Shown: positions 52,036 through 61,572, numbered from the stretch's first letter. The stretch is DNA of 64,000 bases from Rhodanobacter sp. FDAARGOS 1247 (GCF_016889805.1 NZ_CP069535.1:992001-1056000), one strand, 5' to 3'. Notes: generated by a model not told the origin, from the sequence alone. A program made the numbers and translations.

Positions 52036-53251
52036 GTCAACTTTCAACGGGCGCCCCACGCTTGTTGTCCTGGCATCGACCTATCCGCGCTGGAGCGGTG
52101 ACCCCGAGCCTGGATTCGTTCACGAGTTGGCCAAGCGCCTCACCGATCGATTCCATGTCGTCGCCCTGGTGCCCAGTGCACCAGGTGCCGCGAGCCGAGA
52201 AATTCTCGATGGCGTCGAAGTGATTCGGTACCGCTATGCACCCAGGCGCTTCGAAACGCTCGTCAACGACGGCGGTATCGTCAACAACCTGCGCCGCAAC
52301 CGCTGGAAGATATTCCTGGTGCCCACCTTCGTGCTGGCGCAGGCATGGCGAACCTGGCGCTTGTTGCGCAGTAGAAAGGTCGATGTAATCCACGCCCATT
52401 GGCTGCTTCCTCAGGGACTGATCGTTGCGCTGCTGCGCCAACTGTCCAGACGAGTGCCGCCTTTCCTGGTCACCTCGCACGGCGCCGATCTGTTTGCCCT
52501 GCGAGGAAGGGGGCTGAACGTGCTCAAGCGGTTCGTCGTTCGCAGGGCTGCATCGGTTACCGTGGTCAGCGAGGCCATGCGCGATGAACTGGCACGGATT
52601 GGAGCGGATGTCGGTGCTGTCGATGTCCAGCCCATGGGGGTCGATCTGACCGCGCGGTTCATCCCCGACATCGCCACGGAGCGATCCCGCGATGAAATTC
52701 TCTTCGTGGGGAGGCTGGTGGAGAAAAAGGGGCTGCGTTACTTGATTGATGCCATGCCCGAAATATTGAAATTGCATCCGGCGGCATATTTGACGGTCGC
52801 GGGATTTGGGCCGGAAGACATGGAGCGCCAAGCGCAGGTGCGTAGCTTGGACTTGCAGTCGAAAGTTTGCTTTGTCGGCGCGATTTCCCAGTCTGAGTTG
52901 CCGGTGCTATATCGGCGTGCGGCGGTGTTTGTTGCGCCATTTGTACAGACACCAGGTGGTGATCAGGAGGGCCTGGGACTGGTCACGGTAGAGGCCGCTG
53001 GCTGCGGCTGCGCGGTCGTAATGAGCGACCTTCCCACGACGCGCGATATATTCAATGGAGGGCGAGTCCACTTGACGGTACCTAGATCGGCCAAGTCCAT
53101 TGCAGACTCGGTATGCTCAGTGTTGAGTCGCGTAACAATCGGGGACGAGGTCGAAGCGAGAGACGCCTTATATGAAAAATTCGACTGGTCAGCAGTTGCC
53201 GAAAATTATGGAGAGATACTCTTCGGATTGGTTGATGGCGGTGAGCGTTGA
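52028..53251 (+). CDS. Family 4 glycosyltransferase
   Basis: 407 aa, GT-B fold. N-terminal domain VVLASTYPRWSGDPEPGFVHELAKRL, then LVTSHGADLFALRG; C-terminal domain ILFVGRLVEKKGLRYLIDA and the EX7E nucleotide-sugar site in QTPGGDQEGLGLVTVEAAGCG. A retaining cytoplasmic transferase that extends a lipid-linked oligosaccharide. A+T content begins to rise in this gene. Sugar specificity unknown. Confidence 0.9.
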   Translation: MPESTFNGRPTLVVLASTYPRWSGDPEPGFVHELAKRLTDRFHVVALVPSAPGAASREILDGVEVIRYRYAPRRFETLVNDGGIVNNLRRNRWKIFLVPTFVLAQAWRTWRLLRSRKVDVIHAHWLLPQGLIVALLRQLSRRVPPFLVTSHGADLFALRGRGLNVLKRFVVRRAASVTVVSEAMRDELARIGADVGAVDVQPMGVDLTARFIPDIATERSRDEILFVGRLVEKKGLRYLIDAMPEILKLHPAAYLTVAGFGPEDMERQAQVRSLDLQSKVCFVGAISQSELPVLYRRAAVFVAPFVQTPGGDQEGLGLVTVEAAGCGCAVVMSDLPTTRDIFNGGRVHLTVPRSAKSIADSVCSVLSRVTIGDEVEARDALYEKFDWSAVAENYGEILFGLVDGGER

Positions 53252-53259
53252 GGTAAGGA

Positions 53260-54012
53260 ATGTTGTTTAAAAATTTATTCGCTACCATGCTCAAGAGGCA
53301 GTATGCACGGACCATGCGTGATGCCTATGCCTTCGCAAGAAGTTCGGCACTCTTGCATCCTGCCCGTGACGTACTTGATTGTGGCAGCGGTAGCGGGCAT
53401 GAGCTTCTTGCCACTTTTGGTCAGTGCGGTACGGACAAAGAGGGGTTCCATTACGCCGGATTGGAGTGGAGTAGGGTGGCCGTAGAACAGGGGCAGGCGA
53501 AAGGTCTTGATATCGTAGAGGCAGATCTCAATCGCGCGCTTCCCATCGAAACGGGTTCGAAGGATTGCGTCATAGCATATTCGGTGATTGAGCACTTATT
53601 GATGCCTTGCTCATTTGTCAATGAATGTCACCGTGTACTGAGGCCCGGTGGCAGGCTGATCATCCTGACTCCGAACATTAGTACCTATTTCACTGCGATC
53701 CAGATACTGCTTGGAAAAATGCCATCCTCTGGGCCGCATCCAGACTCCAATAGTCTAATTGAATCAGAGCAACCGGTCAGCGTATCAGGAGTCGTCCGCG
53801 ATGATGTTACGACTGGTACGCCACAGCACCGTCACCTTGTGGTTTTCAGTTTTCGGGTCTTGCGCGAATTTCTTCAGTCCGCCGGGTTCGTGGTCGAACG
53901 CGCACGAGGATTTGGTTACTATCCTCTCCCCATGTTTCTGCAGCCCATGTTTGAGCGAATGGATGCCACGCATTGCCATCAGATGGTATTTGTTTGCACG
54001 CGTCCCGCATGA
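53260..54012 (+). CDS. SAM-dependent class I methyltransferase
   Basis: 250 aa. SAM-binding motif I VLDCGSGSGHELL, then VIAYSVIEHLLMP (motif II/III region) and CHRVLRPGGRLIILTPN, as in UbiE/Methyltransf_11 proteins that modify sugars in glycan clusters. Last gene of the plus-strand set; converges with a minus-strand glycosyltransferase gene. Substrate unknown. The 120 bases that follow show nothing recognisable. Confidence 0.85.
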   Translation: MLFKNLFATMLKRQYARTMRDAYAFARSSALLHPARDVLDCGSGSGHELLATFGQCGTDKEGFHYAGLEWSRVAVEQGQAKGLDIVEADLNRALPIETGSKDCVIAYSVIEHLLMPCSFVNECHRVLRPGGRLIILTPNISTYFTAIQILLGKMPSSGPHPDSNSLIESEQPVSVSGVVRDDVTTGTPQHRHLVVFSFRVLREFLQSAGFVVERARGFGYYPLPMFLQPMFERMDATHCHQMVFVCTRPA

Positions 54013-54132
54013 GGAGTAATAAATATCTACAAAATTTGGCTGTGGAAATCGATCAGAGAATGGTGAATTTGTTCTTTGACGTTGTAGTCGCGTCTCCGCG
54101 TTCGTGAACCATACGTATTTGGAGAGTCGAGG

Positions 54133-55212
54133 CTACTGGCGGGACAAGGTGATCAGTAGATGTTCAAATTGCTTTGAATGCATATTCCACGTGGGGCGCG
54201 GTCCATATTCCGCTCGCGGCCTGTCCAGAAGATCCAGCATGCGTTCGGCAAAGCCCGCGGCATCTCCATGATGGACGAGATGATCGGCGTCTCCCGCAAG
54301 CATCCAGCTCACCGGTTCGGTATTTGTGGCTACGACTGGCACATTGCACGCCATGGCTTCGCATAGCTTGGCAGGGTAGCTGTATCGACCGAAGCTTGTG
54401 TCAGCAGTGACCACGCAGGCTACGTCCAATGCATTAATCAAATTGGGCATCTGCGCATCAGACAGGTAGCCGGTACAGAGTATGCCTGGTTCGGCTAGTG
54501 CTTCCGGTGGCGGCTTGCCGCTGAGCACCAGTTGAAGATCTGGCCGCAGTGCACGCGCTCGCCGGAACGCGTCGATCAACATGGCCGTGCCTCGATTTCT
54601 TCCCCAGCTTCCCACGTAGCCAATCAGGTGCCTTTCAGCCGGCAACCCCAGCACACGACGACAGGCCTGCTTATCCAGTGGCCGGAACTCCGGGTCCGCA
54701 GCCATGGGAATGACCTCTACCGGGTGTCCGTCTCTGCGATGTGACTGCAGTCGCTGGGCCAACTGAGGGCCTGCGGCCGTCACCAGATCAGCGGTACGGA
54801 TCGACCTTCTCCACAGTAAATGCAAAGGCAGGTTCCAAGGCATGTAGGCCTCGTAGTTGTCGTAGGCGTCGATAGCAACACGTGCTCCCATTGCGCGGCC
54901 TATCCTGCTCGCGATCCAACCGTAATAGATGTCGGACATGCCCACGATCCAGTCCGGCTCAAACTCAGCGGCGTATTGATTAAGCTCTCGAAGAAAGCTG
55001 CCGATGCCGAGCGTTCGTACGTCCGAACTTAGCCAGTCCACATTGGCGATTCGGATACGAGAGGATGGCAAGCTTCGGTGACTGCAAAGGAGCACCTGAA
55101 CTTCATGTCCACGCGAAGCAAGTTCCGCCGCAATATGGTGGAACCGGCCATAGGGCCGTTCAATCAGATCGCGTTGCTGCGGACTGCGTTTTGAGATGAG
55201 CAAAAGACGCAA
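54133..55212 (-). CDS. Family 4 glycosyltransferase
   Basis: 359 aa, GT-B fold: LISKRSPQQRDLIERPYGR, HHIAAELASRGHEVQVLL, LIGYVGSWGRNRGTAMLIDAF and the donor-site SYPAKLCEAMACNVPVVA (C-terminal EX7E region partly altered). Last gene of the minus-strand polysaccharide operon. Linkage and donor sugar cannot be read. Confidence 0.88.
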   Translation of the reverse strand: MRLLLISKRSPQQRDLIERPYGRFHHIAAELASRGHEVQVLLCSHRSLPSSRIRIANVDWLSSDVRTLGIGSFLRELNQYAAEFEPDWIVGMSDIYYGWIASRIGRAMGARVAIDAYDNYEAYMPWNLPLHLLWRRSIRTADLVTAAGPQLAQRLQSHRRDGHPVEVIPMAADPEFRPLDKQACRRVLGLPAERHLIGYVGSWGRNRGTAMLIDAFRRARALRPDLQLVLSGKPPPEALAEPGILCTGYLSDAQMPNLINALDVACVVTADTSFGRYSYPAKLCEAMACNVPVVATNTEPVSWMLAGDADHLVHHGDAAGFAERMLDLLDRPRAEYGPRPTWNMHSKQFEHLLITLSRQ

Positions 55213-55247
55213 AGGGAGGTCCTATCGAACGCAGGATGCTGGATATC

Positions 55248-56039
55248 TCAATGCGGGATGTTGAAAAGTCGTGCGATGGGATAACGCCAGAGCTTGTCTA
55301 GCCAAGCGAGATAAGCGCGAACCACGCCGTGGCGATCGCTTCGGACAAGTGCTTCGCGTTGCTCCCTTAGTCGTGGAAGAACACTGCTCCGACTGATGCC
55401 CATGGCTTCGATCAAGACACTGACAATGTCCAGATGCATGGTCCGTGTACTAACGGGTAGACGAAGTAGAAAATCGAGATCGCCAGCGATACGGTATCGG
55501 GCGTCGAATTGTCCGTAGCGCTGGAATAATGTGCGCCGATGGAGTAGGCCGGGATGACACATTACCATGCGGCGCCCCAAGCGTTTATAGTTCCATGGTC
55601 CGCCAAAGATGCTCTTCTTATTGTTTCTCGGGTCAAAGATCAGGCCCCGAGATGACACTAAATCATAGGTCTGCGTTCCAATTGCGTTGCAGATCCGTGA
55701 CAGCACGTTGATATCGGCCAAAGCGTCGTCCGCACCAAGAAAGCAGACATACTCGCCTCTCGCATGCACGAGTGCCTGATTCCAAGCATCGTAGATACCT
55801 TTGTCTCTTTTGCTTTGCCACCAGAAAATATGAGACTGGTACTTACGAAGTAGTTCAACTGTGCCGTCGTCCGAGCCGCCGTCTGCGATTAGCAATTCCC
55901 AGTCCGAAAAATTTTGCTCGATGACGGAATGCAGACAACGCTCAATGGTCTTTGACGCATTCCATGTCGCCACGATAATGGAAATTCTTGGGGAGGTGGT
56001 GTCGTCGTGCTCACTGAAGGAGTTCATGGATTTATTCAT
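55248..56039 (-). CDS. Family 2 glycosyltransferase (WcaA-like)
   Basis: 263 aa GT-A enzyme: ISIIVATWNASKTIERCLHS, LLIADGGSDDGTVELLRKY, and YVCFLGADDALAD with the metal-binding DD. GGPWNYKRLGRRMVMCHPGLLHRR follows the pattern of enterobacterial colanic-acid type transferases. Near the 3' end of the minus-strand operon, 6 bases downstream of the FkbM gene. Confidence 0.9.
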   Translation of the reverse strand: MNKSMNSFSEHDDTTSPRISIIVATWNASKTIERCLHSVIEQNFSDWELLIADGGSDDGTVELLRKYQSHIFWWQSKRDKGIYDAWNQALVHARGEYVCFLGADDALADINVLSRICNAIGTQTYDLVSSRGLIFDPRNNKKSIFGGPWNYKRLGRRMVMCHPGLLHRRTLFQRYGQFDARYRIAGDLDFLLRLPVSTRTMHLDIVSVLIEAMGISRSSVLPRLREQREALVRSDRHGVVRAYLAWLDKLWRYPIARLFNIPH

Positions 56040-56045
56040 AAGCCG

Positions 56046-56780
56046 TCAACGGCGGAAAAAAGTTACGTCGACCTGAAGCATGCGGCCACTGCGAGGGTCG
56101 CAGAGGCCTGGCCAAATTGCCCAGATGGCAAAACCGAGAGAGCTAAGGCGTTGCACCAGATCATCAAATAATTTCTGCCCGTCATAGAGAGCCACAAAAG
56201 ACAACTCCATATGCAATCCCCTGGCGTCCGTTAGCAAGTTGCTGGCACCATCGAGCACGCGATCCTCGTAACCTTGTGTGTCTATCTTCAAAAAGAACTT
56301 GGCGTCATCATCTTTTAAATAACTGATGGCAATGTCGTCAAGCCTCGATACGGATGCGTACTCGATACCAACATACTTGGAGTCGGGTGCAGCGACCATA
56401 TGTTCATTTAACATGTTAAGTGCTGAACTACTTACGGAATTTCCAGAGACATGAATTTCGATCTCTTCCTCGCGATCACCTATGGCGCAGCGCGGTGCAA
56501 CTTCCCACAACAAATCCTTCCGGCTGTTGTGCAGCAGCGTTCGATGCGCGGAAGATAGAGGCTCGAATGAGACGAGGCGATGCTTATAGCCTGCCCGCCG
56601 CAACGACTTGGCAAACTGGCCCACGTTGGCCCCTACATCGAACACCAAGTTGATGTTCTGACATGAAAGCATGCGCGACAACCGACCATATTCCGAGCTT
56701 TCTGGTCTATGCCTGTGAATATCAATGCCAAATCGCTGGCCGATATGCCTCACGATTGCTTCGAATGCCCGAAGATGCAT
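56046..56780 (-). CDS. FkbM family methyltransferase
   Basis: 244 aa. FkbM-type SAM domain: NLVFDVGANVGQFAKSLRRAG, LVSFEPLSSAHRTLL and FLKIDTQGYEDRVLDGAS, the last being the family hallmark. FkbM enzymes O-methylate sugars in secondary metabolites and surface glycans. Lies between gmd-like and GT2 genes in the A+T-rich part of the locus. Confidence 0.92.
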   Translation of the reverse strand: MHLRAFEAIVRHIGQRFGIDIHRHRPESSEYGRLSRMLSCQNINLVFDVGANVGQFAKSLRRAGYKHRLVSFEPLSSAHRTLLHNSRKDLLWEVAPRCAIGDREEEIEIHVSGNSVSSSALNMLNEHMVAAPDSKYVGIEYASVSRLDDIAISYLKDDDAKFFLKIDTQGYEDRVLDGASNLLTDARGLHMELSFVALYDGQKLFDDLVQRLSSLGFAIWAIWPGLCDPRSGRMLQVDVTFFRR

Positions 56781-56790
56781 GTGTAGTCCG

Positions 56791-57798
56791 CTAATTTAAT
56801 GTGGAGGCTCGATGGGCGAGCTTTGGGAAAGTGCTTCTGGAGGTTTCCGCGTCGAGCATCGCCTTTACGACATATCGCATATCGTGTTTAGCACGCCAAT
56901 TCAGTACTCGATGAGCTTTGCCTGGATTGGCTGCGTTCTTGGTCAGATCCGTAGGCCTAAAGAGTTGTGGATCAACGCTGACATGATCGCGCCATTTCAA
57001 GCTCAGCTCTGAGAAAGCGAGATCTACAAAGTCTTCCAACGTATGACTGACGCCGGTGGCGATCACGAAATCATCGGGCCGTGGCTGCTGAAGCATAGCC
57101 CACATGGCCTCGACGTAGTCAGGTGCCCAACCCCAGTCCCGCGAAATTGAAAGGTTGCCCAGTAGCAGCTTTTCTTTACTCCCGTCTGCAATTCGGGATG
57201 CGGCCGCAGTGATTTTTCGTGTTACGAAGCGCTCGGGCCGATGCGGCGATTCGTGATTGAAAAGTATACCCGTGCATGCGAACAGAGAATAAGCTTCTCG
57301 ATAATTAGCCACCTGCCAGTATGCGGTGGCCTTTGCCACCGCATACGGACTACGAGGCCGGAATGGCGTCGCTTCATCACAGACCACTCCCCCAGTCTCT
57401 CCGTAACACTCGCCAGAGCCAGCACTATATAGACGCACGGGGCTGCCGATGAAACGGATCGCCTCAAGCAGATTGAGCGTGGCTGTACTTATGCTTTCCA
57501 TTGTTTCGACGGGCTGATCAAAGGAGAGGCCAACGGAACTCTGTCCAGAAAGGTTATAAATTTCGTCAGGCTGAATTCTGGCGAGAGCCTGCAGCACACT
57601 GCGGAAATCGTTTGCAGCAATGGACACGCATCGAACACGGTCACGTATACCCAATGCGTGCAAATTGGCGAACGTGGTCACTTGAGCATCGCGGGAGGAC
57701 CCATAGACCTCATAACCCTTGCTCAATAGTAATTGGGCCAGATATCCCCCATCTTGGCCACCAACACCGAAAATCAACGCGCGCTTCATGTCTTTCAC
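56791..57798 (-). CDS. GDP-mannose 4,6-dehydratase homologue (second Gmd)
   Basis: 335 aa extended SDR. NAD(P) motif LIFGVGGQDGGYLAQLLLSKG, active-site region YSAGSGECYGE (Ser-Glu of the Gmd triad) and SPYAVAKA with the Tyr and Lys; FNHESPHRPERFVTRKI is a strong Gmd signature. It should form GDP-4-keto-6-deoxymannose. A typical gmd already lies at the window's right edge next to fcl, so this may feed a different 6-deoxysugar, for example GDP-rhamnose, or have changed specificity. The stop overlaps nothing; the start overlaps the GT4 stop by 4 bases. Confidence 0.88.
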   Translation of the reverse strand: MKDMKRALIFGVGGQDGGYLAQLLLSKGYEVYGSSRDAQVTTFANLHALGIRDRVRCVSIAANDFRSVLQALARIQPDEIYNLSGQSSVGLSFDQPVETMESISTATLNLLEAIRFIGSPVRLYSAGSGECYGETGGVVCDEATPFRPRSPYAVAKATAYWQVANYREAYSLFACTGILFNHESPHRPERFVTRKITAAASRIADGSKEKLLLGNLSISRDWGWAPDYVEAMWAMLQQPRPDDFVIATGVSHTLEDFVDLAFSELSLKWRDHVSVDPQLFRPTDLTKNAANPGKAHRVLNWRAKHDMRYVVKAMLDAETSRSTFPKLAHRASTLN

Positions 57799-58898
57799 CC
57801 CCCCACAAGCTGTCTGTAGACGTTCAAGGTCTCATTCGCACATTTTGCCCAAGAAAAGTGCTTGATCCGCTCGTGTCCGAGCCTGATCAGGTCTTTGGAG
57901 TGGTCCGTTGACAACAGGACTCTGGAAAGCGCCGCGCCCATGTCGTCCACATCGCGCGGATCAAAAAGCTCGGCCGCCGCCCCCACCACTTCGGGCAGGG
58001 AGCTGGTGTTCGAGCACGCAACTGGACAGCCTAGAGACATGGCCTCCAGCGGAGGGATACCAAATCCTTCGTATAGAGATGGATATACAAAGGCAGAAGC
58101 TGATACGTAGAGAGCTGATAGCACACTGTCGTCACCAGAAAGGACGATGATATTCTGGGGTTGGAGACCCAGCGAACGAATCAGCGAAATCTCTCGATCC
58201 TTTAGCGGCCCTCCACCAAAACAAACTAACAAGAAGTCCCTCTGAAGACCGGAGTTCGAGTAGGCGGCGAGAAGGCGGTGGAAATTTTTATATCCGTCGC
58301 GTAAACCAACATATAGTATGTAGGGCGATTTTTGCCAGTCGGGTAGGGCGCTCTGCGGTATATTGGTTAAAGCGTATCCGAGGTGAACCACTGAGGTCAC
58401 CTCCTCGGGGATGCCGGTTATTTCAATCAAGTCGCGTCGAGTGTTCTCCGAAATGCATATCACATGATCAGCCCGACGAATGGCCGATTTCTTTGCCCGC
58501 CGAACTTTATCAGCGTGGGGAAATGATTCGAAAAACTTCTCGTGAATCATGTCGTAGACAGTAATGATCCGCTTGGCTGACCTAGGGCCGTGATCACGCT
58601 TCGAATAGTATGTTTCGTGGAAAATATCCGAACTTCGACTTACGGTGCTTCTCAATGTTGTCAGTGCGACGTTTGTGATCCGCGCGGCGATCAAATTCGG
58701 GCGGGTCTGCGGAATCTTGAGCCCCCAAACTCGAGTGCGAGCTTCGCTTCGGATGTATTCATTAACATATAGCGGGGAAAAGACGTCTACCGTGTCGCCT
58801 GCAATACATGGAATTAGTGTCGCGATCTCATGAAAGTATCGCGAGACGCCACCGTACTTTTGGAATCCGAATATCTGGTAGTCGTAGGTGATGTGCAT
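57795..58898 (-). CDS. Family 4 glycosyltransferase (WbaZ/mannosyltransferase-like)
   Basis: 367 aa. ITYDYQIFGFQKYGGVSRYF, ICISENTRRDLIEITGIPEE, ILYVGLRDGYKNFHRLLAAY and the EX7E site YPSLYEGFGIPPLEAMSLG with SNTSSLPEVVGAAAELFDP identify a GT4 close to the GDP-mannose transferases of O-antigen clusters. Four octanucleotide repeats lie 17 bases before its start codon. First gene of the promoter-proximal block after a 253-base gap. Confidence 0.92.
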   Translation of the reverse strand: MHITYDYQIFGFQKYGGVSRYFHEIATLIPCIAGDTVDVFSPLYVNEYIRSEARTRVWGLKIPQTRPNLIAARITNVALTTLRSTVSRSSDIFHETYYSKRDHGPRSAKRIITVYDMIHEKFFESFPHADKVRRAKKSAIRRADHVICISENTRRDLIEITGIPEEVTSVVHLGYALTNIPQSALPDWQKSPYILYVGLRDGYKNFHRLLAAYSNSGLQRDFLLVCFGGGPLKDREISLIRSLGLQPQNIIVLSGDDSVLSALYVSASAFVYPSLYEGFGIPPLEAMSLGCPVACSNTSSLPEVVGAAAELFDPRDVDDMGAALSRVLLSTDHSKDLIRLGHERIKHFSWAKCANETLNVYRQLVGG

Positions 58899-58914
58899 CG
58901 CAGTTGGTCGATTT

Positions 58915-58946
58915 GGAGTCTAGGAGTCTAGGAGTCTAGGAGTTTA
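58915..58946. repeat. Octanucleotide tandem repeat upstream of a glycosyltransferase gene
   Basis: GGAGTCTA three times plus GGAGTTTA (plus strand), then AGGAGTA. It ends 17 bases from the start codon of the minus-strand GT4 gene, in the promoter or leader. The rest of the 253-base gap (to 59151) is A+T-rich with no gene. Confidence 0.9.
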
Positions 58947-59151
58947 AGGAGTAGGCATGGCGGTAATGAATTTCTGTGCATCGCGATATTGATCACTTTA
59001 AAGAACGCCGCGGCGAGATAATTCGGAGGCTGGGTCCTGCCTGGTCGGGCGGGATTACAACATATAAGATATAAATCAATGGCGGTCTATCGCCGATTGG
59101 ATGAAGAGCTATCTAGTATTGGGTGCTTTATGAGCTATCTACGGCTTTTAG

Positions 59152-59928
59152 CTACTTCCGCAAAAATTGCAGGTGATCGACCCATGTCAAAGATTTTAAG
59201 AATGGCTTACATAACAAAGGCGCGAGAAAACGCCACCTTATCGCCATGCGCCATAAAACACCATTGAATTTTTCCTTGGTTATAACGTGGTAGTCAGAAC
59301 CGTTTGTATAAAAACGCATTCCCCGATCGGCTGCGATCTTCATCAATGTGGTGGACCGAAAGAAGCCGATGTGCTGGCCATGCTCCAGGCCGTAATACCA
59401 CCACTCTGCCGGATTGGGTGTTGGTTTGGGGATGAGCAGCGTCGAGATAATTACGCTGGAAGAGGCCATCAGCATGCGATCGAGTTCGTGGCAGGGATCC
59501 GTAAAGTGTTCGAACGCTTCAAATGCCGTCACCAGTCCCACACTTTCGTTATTGTGTTCAAAACCCCTCGCGACAAGATTCGTGCAATATCGGTCAGACC
59601 ACAGGGCGTCGACTCCGTAGTCGCGAAGGAGGCGGACAAGAATTCCGTGGCCGCCCGCATAATCCAGTACCTTGGAGTGGATTCTGCCGAGGACGAGAAG
59701 TGTGGATATTACTATTTTCGCGTTGGAGATATTCCTCGTCATTATTCCGGTGTCAGCCGAGGTAATGGCCGATGCGTACGCCTTGTCAAGCCAGTAGGGC
59801 TGTTCGGTTTGTACATATTCACAGGAGGGGCACTCGAAATAGCGAACAGGGTTGCCAAGAAGATTTCCGGTACACAAGAAATCCGAGGCTTCACCACAGA
59901 CGCGGCAGACGATGGAGTTACTTTGCAT
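59152..59928 (-). CDS. SAM methyltransferase with N-terminal zinc-ribbon-like motif
   Basis: 258 aa. CRVCGEASDFLC at residues 8-19 and YFECPSCEYVQTEQPYW form two Cys pairs like those of C-methyltransferase-type sugar enzymes. The SAM motif is VLDYAGGHGILVRLLRDYG; TAFEAFEHFTDP and ILISTLLIPKP-like strands follow. It overlaps the upstream glycosyltransferase gene by 11 bases. Substrate unknown, likely a nucleotide sugar or glycan. Confidence 0.85.
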   Translation of the reverse strand: MQSNSIVCRVCGEASDFLCTGNLLGNPVRYFECPSCEYVQTEQPYWLDKAYASAITSADTGIMTRNISNAKIVISTLLVLGRIHSKVLDYAGGHGILVRLLRDYGVDALWSDRYCTNLVARGFEHNNESVGLVTAFEAFEHFTDPCHELDRMLMASSSVIISTLLIPKPTPNPAEWWYYGLEHGQHIGFFRSTTLMKIAADRGMRFYTNGSDYHVITKEKFNGVLWRMAIRWRFLAPLLCKPFLKSLTWVDHLQFLRK

Positions 59929-60859
59929 TACTGACGCCGTTATGAAAAAGTTGGCTCTTCAAAGATAATAAGAAGAGTTTGATCCTGCTGATGAGCTTCC
60001 GACGGAAAACCTTACGCCAGATTTCATCATCCGTCTTCGCGGTGCGTTCGACCCTATCGGGATGGTCAAGAGGGAATGTGATTGGTTTTGGCGCGGACTT
60101 GCGCACCAACTTGGGTGTCTCGCCGACAGTATGAGTCGCGTCGATGCCGAAACCGATGTTCAGCGTCAAATTGCGACTGGGGATGATCGACAGCATATTA
60201 TTTCGCCAACACGCGAATGCCAGTTGATAGTCCCATGTATCGATTTTTCCTTCATAGACCTGATCAAGCATTCCTCGCCAGTAAGCTTGTTGTGGAGCGT
60301 TTGCGGTGAATTCCTCGGTCAGCCCCCCCCCGTCCCGCCATGCCGGCCAAGCGGTCATCGTTACATCGTAGAGCCGCCAAGTGCGCCTCCAAGTTGCCCA
60401 TCCCCAAATGTGAGCATAGCGCGAGAAGAAGTAACTGCTCGTACCTTGGCAGTTGGACGTCACGAGGTTACATCCGCTTATTATTCCGATCTCTGGGTGG
60501 CCCCGATACCTGTCTAGCAATTCATCGCAATACTCGAAGAAGCCCTCGACCGGGAGCACGTCGTCCTCTAGCACAATGCCTTCTTCTTCCTGATCGAAGA
60601 ACCAGTTGAGTGCGCTGGATACTCCTTTCTTGCAGCCCAGGTTGACGTCGCTAAATCTCGTTGTCAATTGGCATGGCCAGTCCACGTTAGTAGCAATGTC
60701 CCTTACTTGCTGGCACCGGACATCTTCATTCGCTACGCGCGAGCGTGGCCCGTCTGCCGCCACGTAGAGTCGCGGCGGCCTTGATGCGCGAATGGCGTCA
60801 AAGACCGTGCGCGTAGTTTCAGGGCGATTGAAAACTATGAATAGAACTGGGCTTTTCAC
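59918..60859 (-). CDS. GT-A nucleotide-sugar transferase containing a G9 tract
   Basis: 313 aa. PVLFIVFNRPETTRTVFDAIR, LYVAADGPR, NLGCKKGVSSALNWFFDQEEEG and IVLEDDVLPVEGFFEYCD: the EDD metal site and layout match the GNT-I-like/GT2 transferases of polysaccharide loci. A run of nine G (plus-strand C, 60324-60332) encodes the GGG of WRDGGGLTEEF; gain or loss of a base would truncate the protein near residue 180. As sequenced the frame is intact. Confidence 0.85.
   Translation of the reverse strand: MKSPVLFIVFNRPETTRTVFDAIRASRPPRLYVAADGPRSRVANEDVRCQQVRDIATNVDWPCQLTTRFSDVNLGCKKGVSSALNWFFDQEEEGIVLEDDVLPVEGFFEYCDELLDRYRGHPEIGIISGCNLVTSNCQGTSSYFFSRYAHIWGWATWRRTWRLYDVTMTAWPAWRDGGGLTEEFTANAPQQAYWRGMLDQVYEGKIDTWDYQLAFACWRNNMLSIIPSRNLTLNIGFGIDATHTVGETPKLVRKSAPKPITFPLDHPDRVERTAKTDDEIWRKVFRRKLISRIKLFLLSLKSQLFHNGVSNAK
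60324..60332. repeat. Nine-base C/G homopolymer inside a glycosyltransferase gene
   Basis: Uninterrupted C9 on the plus strand (G9 on the coding strand). Runs of this length are prone to slippage. Confidence 0.95.
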
Positions 60860-60900
60860 GTCGGAATTACCGGATTGAAGAGTTTTAGCGACAGATAATT

Positions 60901-61572
60901 CTAATCTGCGACGTGTCTGATGCCGCCAATTGGCGTGGCGGGATGAAAATTTCCCTGAAGCGTACAGTCTGCGCGGATGAAAATCGATGTTGTTGTGCAG
61001 TAACCGTTGATGGGGCCGGGGCCACTGAAATCGATTTGAAAAAATCCATTATCCCTAATAGACAGGCAGGTCGCCGGGTGCCAGTCGGAATTGTCGAGTA
61101 TTATCATGCCCCCGATTCTCAGATGACTAACAGCCTCTGCCATACACCTTGCACGCCATTTGCCATCAACGATGATGACGTCAAACTTTCGTGACATCGA
61201 GCCGAGCGAATTTACGTAGTCATCTTCCTCTTGTCGAAGCAAGATCTGTTGGTTGGGCCGGGCCTTCTTCTGGACCTTTGAATACCATTCGGGATCATCT
61301 TCTACCGACGTGGTACTTCGAGTCAGGCCGCTCCAAAACAGTGACGAGTTTCCGGCGCCAAATTCAAAAACGTCGCAATCGGTCAGATCGAAGTTGCGGA
61401 GATATTCTATGGAGGAGTATGTGTACCACGGAATTGGTGCTCCATCACGATCGACCGCCGCTTGGTGACGGATACTGCGCCACTGGCCTTGTCCAAAGAC
61501 AAGGCACCGGATGCTTTGGAGCATCCTGGATAGAAGGGTTGGCAAGTTCGGCTTCTCGGGGTGATTTGACAC
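60901..61572 (-). CDS. Class I SAM-dependent methyltransferase-like protein
   Basis: 223 aa. After a short N-terminal part, SIEYLRNFDLTDCDVFEFGAG (SAM motif I, FEFGAGNSSLFW), VEDDPEWYSKVQKKA, FDVIIVDGKWRARCM and IGGMIILDNSDWHPA follow the Rossmann methyltransferase pattern seen in polysaccharide loci. Substrate not identified. Between the flippase gene and the GT-A gene. Confidence 0.78.
   Translation of the reverse strand: MSNHPEKPNLPTLLSRMLQSIRCLVFGQGQWRSIRHQAAVDRDGAPIPWYTYSSIEYLRNFDLTDCDVFEFGAGNSSLFWSGLTRSTTSVEDDPEWYSKVQKKARPNQQILLRQEEDDYVNSLGSMSRKFDVIIVDGKWRARCMAEAVSHLRIGGMIILDNSDWHPATCLSIRDNGFFQIDFSGPGPINGYCTTTSIFIRADCTLQGNFHPATPIGGIRHVAD

Noticed and set aside
57798..57804. C7 run at the end of the GT4 gene as a phase-variable tract
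   Set aside because: Only seven bases and at the last two codons, so slippage would have little effect on the protein.
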